Below, one piece after another: positions 16,989-26,020 of a stretch of DNA of 64,000 bases. Source of the DNA: Novosphingobium sp. JCM 18896 (GTDB taxonomy: Bacteria; Pseudomonadota; Alphaproteobacteria; Sphingomonadales; Sphingomonadaceae); assembly GCF_025938095.1 (NCBI RefSeq), contig NZ_JAPCZF010000011.1, positions 43,340 through 107,339 on the forward strand, given 5' to 3'. A program made the position numbers and the translations under genes. The first letter of the stretch is position 1; each line of letters starts with the position of its first letter. Below the pieces are notes generated by a model. It was not told where the DNA came from and searched no databases. It was given only the letters and a program-made list of their open reading frames with translations.

Positions 16989-17285
16989 CTAGCTGCCGAG
17001 GGGAGCCGGACCATTCCCCTCGTCCGCTCCTCGCGAGTGGTCGGGCGCGGGATCGGGTATGTTCGTGCTCTTGGGAACCGGCTCGCCATGGCCATGACCA
17101 CTCGTGCCTTCGTGGCTCACGCTATCGGAGACCTTGATATGGGAGGCGTCGTTCGCGGGTTCGCCCGCGCCCGTGTCGTTTACGCTTTCGGTAGTTTTCG
17201 GCGTACTGACTTCGGGTGACGCGGGTACTTTCGCCTCGGGATCACGCTGCTCTCGTTCTTGCGCGGTGTCCAAAATTTGTCCCAT
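16989..17285 (-). CDS. Disordered hydrophilic small protein
   Basis: 98 residues beginning MGQILDTAQEREQRDPEAK and then mostly Ser/Thr/Pro/Asp/Gly-rich. AGGAGCGAGG precedes the ATG with good spacing. It pairs in tandem with the gene at 16630-16944 and shares its disordered, acidic nature, although no direct sequence match is evident. It may protect proteins in desiccation or osmotic stress, which is inference from composition. Confidence 0.55.
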   Translation of the reverse strand: MGQILDTAQEREQRDPEAKVPASPEVSTPKTTESVNDTGAGEPANDASHIKVSDSVSHEGTSGHGHGEPVPKSTNIPDPAPDHSRGADEGNGPAPLGS

Positions 17286-17829
17286 CGCCTCGCTCCTGCG
17301 CTCAAAGGCTCACCCCTGAATTTTACTAGCGACGACCAGGGGGTATGCCGCCGTGTCCAGTGGCAATGCCGCAATCGAACTCTTCGTTCCTGCTGATAGC
17401 CAAGAAACCTCTCGGGTTCGGTCAATCGCCATTCTGGCTGCCCCGATTTGCGGTGTCGGACACATAGCAGAGTTCGCGTTTTCGCTTGGCTTGAGTATCC
17501 CGTTGCCAACTGGCTCGTTACCGTGTGGCCATGTCTGATCGGCCGCCCGCCGATCGACTTTTGACGCCCCGTTTTGCCGGTTGCCGGACCGTGATAGATT
17601 TTGAGCATGGCCCCAAGCTCACATAACTAGCCGGTGGCAGCGTCGCGGCAGCACCTTAGCGGCCCTGCGAGAGTTGCCGGGCTCATTTCTTCCACCAGGC
17701 CGTGCATTCTCCCAGCAGGTCATGCGAGGGCACGAGCCCCAGCCATTTGCGCAGCCCGTGGTGCCATCGCGCCGCCGGCACAAGGAATGATTTGGCCAGT
17801 ATTTCGTGGGGCTCACCCTGTGCTCGGTC
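17286..17829. other. Intergenic stretch of about 540 bases, no gene seen
   Basis: It separates two minus-strand genes. Minus-strand frames here are shadow-like, with odd composition. No terminator with a T tract was found after the ligase gene. Confidence 0.35.
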
Positions 17830-18885
17830 CTACCCCTTGCCCATCAGCTGAATGAGCTCTTTGGGCTGAATCTCGCGCACCAGTTGGTCCAACGTGCACT
17901 GCTCAGGATCCTTGTCAGGGCGCCAACGATGAAACCGCGTCCCATGGCGGAAGCGGTGCGCGGTGACCTGATCGTATATCACCTCTGCGACCAGGTCGTG
18001 GGTGAGGGGAATGTAGTCCCCGCTCTTGTCCGGGGCCCAACGGCTAGGTCCCCCCGGTGCCTTCCCGGTAAATCCAGGACCGCCACGGAAAGGCTCGAGA
18101 ACTTGTAGGAGGTCCTTGCGCGCGCCACCGTCGAGGCCCGAGCAGAAGCCAACCAGATCAAGTTGCCCTGCCGCATTGTAAAGCCCAAGCAGGAGCGAGG
18201 CGACCCCGCCGCCGTTGGATTTGCGATAGCCGCCGACCACACAATCGGCCGTGCGCAACTGCTTGACCTTGCGCATCGCCCGCTCACCGGCTCGATAAGG
18301 CTCATCGACTGGCTTGGCGATCACGCCGTCGAGCGCGCCCCCCGTTTCGGTCAGCCAGGACTTGGCCTGCTCCAGCGAAAGCGAAGCTGGCGAAAGCATC
18401 AGCGAGGAGCCGGTCATGGAGCTTCGCAGATTTCGCAGCGCTTCGCGGCGATGGCTTAGCGGCTGGTGGCGCAGATCCTGGGGGCCGATGCTGAGGGCAT
18501 CGAACAGAATCAATCGCGACGGCGTCTCGCGGGAGAGCTTTGCAATTCGCGAGGCCGCCGGATGCAAGCGAGCTTGCAACGCTGCGAACGAGAGGCGGTC
18601 CCCGATGGGGATCACCAGTTCGCCATCCAACATCAGTCGTTTTTCCGACATCTCGCGGATCTGCTCGATCATCTCCGGGAAAAAACGGCCGAGACGTTTG
18701 CCCGACTTGGACCAGATCTCGATATCGTCGCCTTCTTTGTCGATGATGGCGCGGAATCCATCCCATTTGGGTTCATACTGCCACCCGGGCGGCTCGGGTA
18801 GTTCATCGACCAGCAGAGCTTCCATCGGCCGTAGCGGACTTGCACGCTGCGCATTAGAAGACGGAGGAGAGGGCCCACGTGCCAT
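17830..18885 (-). CDS. ATP-dependent DNA ligase (LigC-like)
   Basis: 351 residues. The nucleotidyl-transferase motifs are in order: KWDGFR with the adenylated K40 (motif I), SGKRLGRFFPE (Ia/II), LDGELVI (III), DGVIAKP (IV) and VKQLRTADCVVGG (V). The C-terminal OB domain ends RFRHGTRFHRWRPDKDP. No polymerase or phosphoesterase domain is attached, so it is the short LigC class and not LigD. With Ku at 3916-4839 it could make a minimal end-joining kit, though LigC enzymes elsewhere serve excision repair. Start as given; the ligase call is certain. Confidence 0.93.
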   Translation of the reverse strand: MARGPSPPSSNAQRASPLRPMEALLVDELPEPPGWQYEPKWDGFRAIIDKEGDDIEIWSKSGKRLGRFFPEMIEQIREMSEKRLMLDGELVIPIGDRLSFAALQARLHPAASRIAKLSRETPSRLILFDALSIGPQDLRHQPLSHRREALRNLRSSMTGSSLMLSPASLSLEQAKSWLTETGGALDGVIAKPVDEPYRAGERAMRKVKQLRTADCVVGGYRKSNGGGVASLLLGLYNAAGQLDLVGFCSGLDGGARKDLLQVLEPFRGGPGFTGKAPGGPSRWAPDKSGDYIPLTHDLVAEVIYDQVTAHRFRHGTRFHRWRPDKDPEQCTLDQLVREIQPKELIQLMGKG

Positions 18886-19311
18886 AGCCAGACAACCCTT
18901 GGCGCTGTCGGAGGTTTCACCAGGCGAGAGGAGGCATAGGGGACCTCGACTATCGGTCGAGCGCAGAGCGCCGCCTCATCGATGCCGATTGCTTTCGTTC
19001 CGCCCCTGCGGCGCTTGTCTCGTCATGGACCGCTTCGGCTTAGCGAAATGCGAGCCTTCGACCAGCTCGGATCTCAACTCGTCTCTAAGATTGCGCGATG
19101 CCGGAACGAAGTCCGCAAGAGGAGGTTGTCGGGACGAGAGAGAGAACGGATGAAGATGGCCGAAGCCCACGCCCGCATTTTCTCAGATTGCCATACCCAG
19201 CAGCCCGACCAGTGCGGGCGCAAGGACATTGTTACCGGCGGGACCTCGGGATCCGGCAGGGCGATCGACCTTCAGAACGCATGCAATTAATGTTGCAGGA
19301 AGCTTGCCGCT
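18886..19311. other. Divergent intergenic region of about 430 bases
   Basis: It lies between the ligase gene (minus) and the 740-residue protein gene (plus) and should hold both promoters. No clear -35/-10 pair, operator or frame was recognised. Confidence 0.4.
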
Positions 19312-21534
19312 GTGAGTGATGTGCGATCTTGTGGCGCCGACGGACCCGTAAGCCCCTATGCGCTTGCTCTGCGCGAAGCGCTGCAGGCCAAAGGCATGAA
19401 AAAGATAGCGCAGTTCGCAGACGGCGCACTGACAATGGACCTGGCAGCGAGCATGGGTTCGCTCTGGGCCTTGATCCGACGTGGCAAGAAGGGTGGATTG
19501 GCCCACCGCCTCGTTTACGCGCCAGGCGGTTTTACAGATGTGAAAGCCGAAACACGTTCGGCGACGTCCATGCGGATTTCTATAAAAAGCGCCTTGGGCG
19601 ATCATGGGGTCAAGCTGTCTTCAGGGGGTGACGCGCTTGAATTCCTGCGCGCGACGGTGACCTTCAAGCCCGCGCGGTCTGCACTCATTCCGTTTCAGCC
19701 ACGCGACCTCTATCCGCTCGACGCTTCGGACGATCCGCTGGGCGCAGCCGGCACGGTCGAAGCCGTGCAGCGCGGGCTCAATAGCGGTCTTGTTTATTTC
19801 CGCGTCGAAGAGCCCGCTTTCGGGAACGTGCTCTACTTCCAGAATTTCACGTCGTTGAACGGTTACTATCTGGCGACCGAGACCACCCCGGAATCCTCGG
19901 TCGGCGGTGTTTGGCCCGAACTCGGGCACTTGCTGCCGATCCCGGATCTGGACAGCCCAAGTCTCGCAGATGCAGCGGTCACGAACGAGGTTACGCTCTC
20001 AGACGCGATCCTGGTGTTTCGACACGAGGCTCCCCCACACGAAAGGGAATCCGCACGCCAGTTCCTGCAAATGCTGGGCGTCGCATACAAGCAGCTCGAC
20101 CTCCCACATTCGGAATACCGTAATTGGGTCGAACGCAGCGAGCGCACCTTGCGCGACCTTGATGAGGCGCCCGAGGCGACCATCCGGCATTACGGCCGCC
20201 GCTATGTCCATCCCTACACGGCGGCCGAATATCCCGACATCATGGTCCAGATGTCGCTCATCGCAGCTATTCATTCCTGGGGTAAATGGCGCGGCGAGCC
20301 GCATCCGCTCGAGACGGAACTCAAGGCGGGTCTCGATAAATTCTATGATCCCGAACTGAGGACCCTGCGCCGCTATCTTCCCAATGTCGGCGATGACAAG
20401 GATGCGGACGCGGTCGATAGCTGGTATCTCTATCATCCCATGCTCAACCTCGGCCTGTTGGCACTGGACGGGGACGAGCCTGCGCGAGACCTGCTCCTCA
20501 AATCGATCGACTACGGGATCAAGGCCGCGCATCACTTCGATTACCGCTGGCCGGTTCAATACAAGATCACCGACTTCGCGATCATCACCGAGGTCGCCGA
20601 AGTCGATGGCCGGGGGCAGACGGACGTCGGCGGCATCTATGCCTGGGTCATGCTCCAGGCGTTCGAACTCACCGACGACAAGCGGTTTCTCGACGAGGCA
20701 CGCGCAGCGATCGACGCGGCGATGGGCCTTCGGTTCAACATCAACTATCAAGCGAACCTCACCGCCTGGGGCGCCGCCGCCTGCATGCGGCTGTGGCGGA
20801 TCACCAACGAGAAAGTCTACCTCGAGCAGAGCTACGTTTATCTCGGCAGCTTCTTCCACAATTGTGAAATTTGGGAGAGCGAGATCGGCCTTGCCCGACA
20901 CTACAGCAATTTTCTCGGTGTCACCTGCCTGCAGGACGCGCCTTATATGGCAATCTACGAGTGCTTCGATTCCTTCACGGCCTTCGAACGCTATCTCGAT
21001 GACAGTGGCCCCGACCTCGAACCGGCGGCGCGGATGCTGATCGCCGAGTACTGCAAGTATGCGCTTGACCGCGCCTGGTATTACTATCCCGATGCCTTGC
21101 CGGCAGAAGCGCTGGCTCAGAAGCAGCGCGAGAGCAATGGCCACATCGACCCCACGCTCTCGTTCCCGCTCGAGGACCTCTATGCGGATGGCCAGCCGGC
21201 GGGCCAGGTCGGTCAGGAAATCTATGGGGCCGGTGCTGCTCTGATCTTCGCGACGCGAGCATTCCACTCGGTCGAGGGCGCGCCCTTTCTTCTCTTCTGC
21301 GACCACTTCGTTCGTTCCATGGAGCGAACGGGTGATCGGTCATTGTCCGTCACACTCGACGGCGGCGAAACGTGTTTCGCCCGCGTCAGTCTCGTGCGTG
21401 CTAAGCGTAGAAAGCTCACCAAGTCTTCGATTTCGACTGCTGGCGGGGACGGAGTGCGCGCGCATCATGCTTCGGACGATCGGGTCGATTTTCGCGTACC
21501 AGCCAATGGCCGCTTCATTTTGACCTGGGATTGA
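19312..21534 (+). CDS. Large uncharacterised protein, possibly alpha/alpha-toroid (glycosidase-like) fold
   Basis: 740 residues with no signal peptide. The first 280 look beta-rich; residues 280-650 are a series of helix pairs with aromatic and acidic residues (AAIHSWGKWRGEPHPLE, VDSWYLYHPMLNLGLLAL, DVGGIYAWVMLQAFELTDD). This is the look of six-hairpin glycosidase-type toroids, and a short beta tail closes the chain. I do not recognise the family, so enzyme activity is a guess. The GTG start follows AGGAAG at nine bases. The SDR gene begins six bases after its stop and an MFS transporter follows, suggesting joint uptake and conversion of a sugar-like compound. Confidence 0.6.
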   Translation: MSDVRSCGADGPVSPYALALREALQAKGMKKIAQFADGALTMDLAASMGSLWALIRRGKKGGLAHRLVYAPGGFTDVKAETRSATSMRISIKSALGDHGVKLSSGGDALEFLRATVTFKPARSALIPFQPRDLYPLDASDDPLGAAGTVEAVQRGLNSGLVYFRVEEPAFGNVLYFQNFTSLNGYYLATETTPESSVGGVWPELGHLLPIPDLDSPSLADAAVTNEVTLSDAILVFRHEAPPHERESARQFLQMLGVAYKQLDLPHSEYRNWVERSERTLRDLDEAPEATIRHYGRRYVHPYTAAEYPDIMVQMSLIAAIHSWGKWRGEPHPLETELKAGLDKFYDPELRTLRRYLPNVGDDKDADAVDSWYLYHPMLNLGLLALDGDEPARDLLLKSIDYGIKAAHHFDYRWPVQYKITDFAIITEVAEVDGRGQTDVGGIYAWVMLQAFELTDDKRFLDEARAAIDAAMGLRFNINYQANLTAWGAAACMRLWRITNEKVYLEQSYVYLGSFFHNCEIWESEIGLARHYSNFLGVTCLQDAPYMAIYECFDSFTAFERYLDDSGPDLEPAARMLIAEYCKYALDRAWYYYPDALPAEALAQKQRESNGHIDPTLSFPLEDLYADGQPAGQVGQEIYGAGAALIFATRAFHSVEGAPFLLFCDHFVRSMERTGDRSLSVTLDGGETCFARVSLVRAKRRKLTKSSISTAGGDGVRAHHASDDRVDFRVPANGRFILTWD

Positions 21535-21539
21535 GCGCG

Positions 21540-22277
21540 ATGGGCTTGGTCGATCTTCGCGGAAAACGCGTGCTCGTAACGGGTGGCACCACGGGTATCG
21601 GACGCGCGACGATCGTGCTGCTCTTGGCTCATGGAGCTGACGTTCTCACCTTCGGCCGGCACAGGGAAGAATTGGACGAAGTGCTCGCGCTGGCGGACGG
21701 CGCCGACGGAAGCATCCGCGGTCTCGTCGCGGACGCGGCGAGCCAGGATGGTATCGCGGATGTCTTTGCCGCTGTTGATGCCGATCTCGGCGGGATCGAC
21801 ATACTGGTTGCCAATGCGGCGCTGGGCGCCCAGCCGATCCACGAGATGAGCGACGAGGCTTGGCGCTATCTCGTTGACGTCAATTTCGTCGGATGCCTGG
21901 CGAGCGCTCGGCCCGCGCTCCTGCGCATGATCGCGGCCGGCGGCGGCCACATTCTTTTCGTGGGATCAATCGCGACCGAGATCAAAGCCGTTGGCGAGAG
22001 CGTCTACGCTGCGACCAAAGCTGGAGTGCAGGCCTTCGCCGAGACGCTGAGAAAGGAAGTTGCGGAGAAAGGCGTCAGGGTCAGCGTTGTTCAGCCCGGT
22101 TCCGTCTCGGCGCCAATGCAGGAGTGCTCCGAAAACGAAAAGCGTGAGGCAGTCGAGGAGGCCCGAATGCTCGAGGCGGAACAAGTAGCACAAGCCATTT
22201 TATTCGTCCTCACGCGTCCGGCCGAGGCCGACGTCGTCAACCTGCGCATCGAGCCCCGCATCCAGAAGTCGAGTTGA
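21540..22277 (+). CDS. SDR family oxidoreductase
   Basis: 245 residues, classical short-chain dehydrogenase length. The cofactor loop is TGGTTGIGR, followed by ANAALG. The catalytic Ser lies in VGSIA and the YxxxK pair in YAATKAG. The loop after strand 2 reads FGRHREEL with an Arg, which favours NADP(H). The substrate is unknown. It starts six bases after the stop of the 740-residue protein gene, so the two are co-translated. The ATG at 21540 is preferred over the TTG at 21531. Confidence 0.92.
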   Translation: MGLVDLRGKRVLVTGGTTGIGRATIVLLLAHGADVLTFGRHREELDEVLALADGADGSIRGLVADAASQDGIADVFAAVDADLGGIDILVANAALGAQPIHEMSDEAWRYLVDVNFVGCLASARPALLRMIAAGGGHILFVGSIATEIKAVGESVYAATKAGVQAFAETLRKEVAEKGVRVSVVQPGSVSAPMQECSENEKREAVEEARMLEAEQVAQAILFVLTRPAEADVVNLRIEPRIQKSS

Positions 22278-22364
22278 TGGGGTGCAGTGTAGCTCGCGTG
22301 ACTCGTCCGAAGTCCGAACCTGCTTGCGGCAACTGCAATCAGGTCTCGCTGACGGAGCAGCAAC

Positions 22365-23882
22365 ATGATTCCCTCCCTGTTGCCGCAGGAACACATCAGC
22401 GACGACGAAGGCGCCCGCGGTCTTCACCTTCTGGTTGTCGAGGCGGCGTTCTCCGGCGGCGCTGCCGCGCTCACGACGGGGGTCATTCTCACGGCTTTCG
22501 CGCTCCACCTGGGCGCGTCAAACTTCATGGTCGGCGTGCTGGCAAGTGCCCCTTTCCTCGCGCAGCTTCTCCAGCTCCCAGGGATCATACTCGTCGAGCG
22601 CCTGCGTCAGCGTAAGCGTATCGCCGTTGTGACCAGTATCCTGGGGCGTTTGATGCTGGCAGTGATGGCGGGGACCGCGCTTTTCAACGGCTGGACGCCG
22701 CTCATGGTTTTTCTCGGCGCGCAGTTCGTGCTCTGTGGTCTTGGTGCCGTCGGCACCTGCGCATGGAATGCGTGGCTCCGTGATCTGGCGCCCGAAAGTC
22801 GGCTAGGCCATGTCTTCGCGCGAAGAACGATCTGGCTCACTGCGATCAATCTGACCCTCGGCCTTGGGGCGGCCATCGCGCTAGATCAGACGGCAGAGGG
22901 ATCGACCGCCCGTGACCTCGTGTTTGCCGGCATGTTCGCCTTGGGCTGCATCACCGGCCTCATCAGCGCGCGGATCGTGGCAGCCATGCCCGAACCCGTC
23001 ATGCCGCCGCCCTCGGGTCCCATCAGGCTGCTCGAGCTTCTCGCGCAGCCTTTGCGCGACGCGAATTTCAGCCGTCTGCTTGTCTTCGTCGGCAGCTGGC
23101 AATTCGCGGTCAACCTCGCGACACCCTTTTTCACGGTTTTCATCGTTCGACAATTGAGGTTCGACGTCAGCTTCGTACTTCTGCTCAGCGTCGCTAGTCA
23201 GGTCGCCAACCTCTTGGCCCTCAAGTCCTGGGGCGTGCTTAGTGATCGGTTCGCGAACAAGTCTGTTTTGGCGATTTGCGCGCCTGTCTACATCGTCTCT
23301 ATCGTCGCGATGATCGGCGCCTCGCAGCTCGGCGACCGAGACATGATAAAGATCTGGTTGCTCGTGCTGCATCTTTTCATGGGGGCTTCTGTGGCGGGAG
23401 TCACTCTTGCCTCGACGAACATCGCCCTCAAATTGTCGCCACGAGGTAGCGCTACCGCTTACGTCGCTTCCAGTGCCATGGTCACCGCCACTGCGGCAGG
23501 CCTTGCGCCGATCCTGGGCGGCTTTCTCGCTGATTACTTTGCCCGCAGAAAGCTCGAGCTCATTGCGCGTTGGTCAGGGCCGCACGACGCGCTGGATCTG
23601 CCGCTCGTCCTTACAAGTTGGGATTTCTATTTTCTCCTTGCGGGGCTGCTCGGACTTTACGCCATTCATCGCCTTTCGCTGGTGTCGGAGGCGGGCGAGA
23701 TCAATGCCCGCGAAATGGTCGGCGAGGTCTTGAACGAGACGCGGCGCAATATTCGCAACATATCGAGCGTAGCGGGACTGCGCGGCGCGACGGCTGTTCC
23801 GGCGTCGTTGCTACGCGACGCACGTGTCCGGCTTCGTGTGGTGAGAATGCAGGCCCGCAAAGCCGTGCGCGGCCCCTCGTAG
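22365..23882 (+). CDS. MFS transporter
   Basis: 505 residues with about twelve hydrophobic segments. Family traits are the loop-2/3 basic stretch VERLRQRKRIAVV and a matching loop 8/9 stretch SDRFANKS. The central cytoplasmic loop is short and the C-terminal cytoplasmic tail basic, about 70 residues long. The ribosome site ACGGAG is seven bases before the ATG. It follows the SDR gene by 87 bases on the same strand and is likely in its operon, perhaps importing the substrate of the two enzymes. Transport specificity cannot be read. Confidence 0.88.
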   Translation: MIPSLLPQEHISDDEGARGLHLLVVEAAFSGGAAALTTGVILTAFALHLGASNFMVGVLASAPFLAQLLQLPGIILVERLRQRKRIAVVTSILGRLMLAVMAGTALFNGWTPLMVFLGAQFVLCGLGAVGTCAWNAWLRDLAPESRLGHVFARRTIWLTAINLTLGLGAAIALDQTAEGSTARDLVFAGMFALGCITGLISARIVAAMPEPVMPPPSGPIRLLELLAQPLRDANFSRLLVFVGSWQFAVNLATPFFTVFIVRQLRFDVSFVLLLSVASQVANLLALKSWGVLSDRFANKSVLAICAPVYIVSIVAMIGASQLGDRDMIKIWLLVLHLFMGASVAGVTLASTNIALKLSPRGSATAYVASSAMVTATAAGLAPILGGFLADYFARRKLELIARWSGPHDALDLPLVLTSWDFYFLLAGLLGLYAIHRLSLVSEAGEINAREMVGEVLNETRRNIRNISSVAGLRGATAVPASLLRDARVRLRVVRMQARKAVRGPS

Positions 23883-24203
23883 CAGGGCACATTATCGGAG
23901 GCGTCCGAAGAGACCTCAGCAACGGCCCGCCGATCTACCGCCAGCCTCCTCCCGGATGGCCAGCCCTACTTCGGTTTTTCCCGCAACCTTTTTTGGGGGG
24001 GCGGGATGGTCTGCGGCTGCTTCGACCGCACCTCAATTTGTTTTCCCCCTTCGTCTCATCGGGTACAGTGCTGCAAGGATCTCCCTTCGGTGGCTGGAAC
24101 CTCGGTCTGCAGTTCATGGACGCGCTCCTGCAATTCGCGCCGCGAAAGTGGAGTTCAAACTGGCGGTACTCGACATTCAGTTGCACATGACGACAGCTTC
24201 ACG
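23883..24203. other. Intergenic stretch between convergent genes, no gene seen
   Basis: About 320 bases with poly-T and poly-G runs near 23980-24000. The short frames here have shadow-like composition. No clear terminator hairpin was recognised. Confidence 0.35.
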
Positions 24204-25366
24204 TCACAGTTCCGATCCTTGATCCACGGACTTTGTCGGCACCGCGGGCTTGGTCGTCTCGGCAACCAGATTGACCATTGTCGGATAAGCGAAGCTCACA
24301 TGATTTTCCCGTAATCTCGTCAGGACAGCCGCTGCTACGTTGTCGCGAGCTTCGGCTGCAAAATCTGCGTCGACCGATTCAAATTCGAGATCGTAGCTAA
24401 GCCCATTTTCCGCGAAACCGGTTACTCCGCCGTGGACGAAAGCGTAGCCTTCGCTTTCAACAGCCTCGCGCAGCAAAGCTGGAAGTGTCTCACCTGTTCC
24501 GAAGGCGTGGAGTAGCCCAGGCGAAACTCGAACTTGAACCGATTGCGGGCGCGACGCGTCGTATTGAGAATTTCGAAATCGAGCAATTTGCGGTTCGCAA
24601 TAATTCGCTGCTCGCCATTCGCGCCTCGAAGGCGGGTCGACTTGAGGCCGATTGCCTCAACCGTGCCGGAGCCAGAACCTTTGTCGTACGAGATGAAGTC
24701 GCCAAGACGGAAAGGCTTGTCGAAGATGATAGCCAACGCCGCAAACAAGTCGCCGAAGACACCTTGTGCGGCCAGACCGATGGCGATGCCGCCGACCCCC
24801 AACCCTGCAAGCAGGCCCGTGACATTCACGCCAAGATTGCTGAGAACCACGATTGTCGCGATGGCGAACAAGGCTATGGTCACGAGCAGCCTGATGATCC
24901 CAAGCGCGCTGGCCAGCCCCTGACCGTGGAAGCTCTCGTCGCGCGTCCGATGTTCCACGGCGCCGAAAATCAGTTCGCGGGCCCAGATCGCTGCCTGAAA
25001 TACAGCTGCGATAGTGAACAGATAAGTGATCGTGATAAAGATCAACGGCGGTGCGCCAGCATAACCTGCGACGAGACGGGCCACGCAAGCAACGATGAAA
25101 AATTGGCTGGTACGAGCCAAGGCACGGCCGCCCATGCTGTACCACGTCCTTACTCCCGCTCCTTGCCTGCAAAGCCGCATTCCCCAGCGCCGAAGGAAAT
25201 TGAGCGCCACGAAGATGACGGACCCCGCGGCGATGGCGATGGCTATCTCCAGCCAATGCGAGCTCAACCAGATCGACGCTTCCGCCATAACGTGATCCAT
25301 TTGGTCGGAAAACGGCGCTTGGTGCGGGACTGTCGCGTCGCTTGCTATGTTTGAAGGTTGGGGCAC
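24204..25366 (-). pseudogene. MscS-family mechanosensitive channel gene with a frameshift
   Basis: The 5' frame (25366 to about 24490) encodes several membrane helices and the MscS core LLAGLGVGGIAIGLAAQ, then FDKPFRLGDFI and the beta domain to GYSTPSEQV. There the frame runs into unrelated residues and stops at 24422. The conserved continuation LPALLREAVESEGYAFVHGG, then ENGLSYDLEFE, is in the next frame and ends at 24204. Adding one base near 24490 restores a normal channel of about 390 residues. Either the gene is dead or truncated in its cytoplasmic domain, or the base is a sequence error. Confidence 0.85.
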
Positions 25367-26020
25367 TGTAGCTCGAGCGTAAGAGGGCAGCGCAGCCGCG
25401 CTGGTTCACAACATTCACTCACCAGAAGTGTTCCAGTCCACGCGCGGCAGACAAACCTATGTTGGCGAGTTTTCGAAATCGGTGCTCAAAGTGGTGCAAT
25501 TCTTTAGCGTGCTGACCAGCAAGGACGCGACCCTGCAGAGCTTGTCGTTGGCACTCACGCTTCGCCTGCACCATGACTGATTTGCACAGCTGGTCTGGCT
25601 CGCCGCCACGTGCTCCGCTTTCCAAGGGCCACGACAACTCGTTGATCACACGATCTCAGGTTTCCGTTTCCGGTGCAAAGGAAGGTCAATGGTTCGCTCG
25701 TTGAGTGGTCGACCTTCCAGACTGGCAAGTGATACATCGCTCCCGAATGGGGATTGTTTCAAGGGCAACGGCGCTGCGACCTAAGAGAGTCCCTGACGGT
25801 CCGGATATGGCAGGGGGAATGTCCCTCCGAGGGCTTTGGTCTTGCTCGTGGAGAAGACCGCCGATCCGCAATCCGAGATCAGACCGCAAAAGGCTTATCC
25901 CATCAGTCCGCGCGAGATTACATGACGCGATGCTCAGAGGAACAGCCTGGCCCCTTTCGCATCCAATCGAGTCGTTCGGCGTTTAGGCAAGACAGTAAAG
26001 GGGAAGGGGCGCACGGCCAG
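25367..26020. other. Divergent intergenic region of about 650 bases
   Basis: It separates the MscS pseudogene from the hybrid kinase. The kinase frame is open upstream to 25754, but that part lacks conserved sequence. No other gene, promoter or hairpin was recognised. Confidence 0.35.

Noticed and set aside
19999..21306. 435-codon minus-strand frame inside the 740-residue protein gene
   Set aside because: No ribosome site or domain; the plus-strand gene has good context and coupled neighbours.
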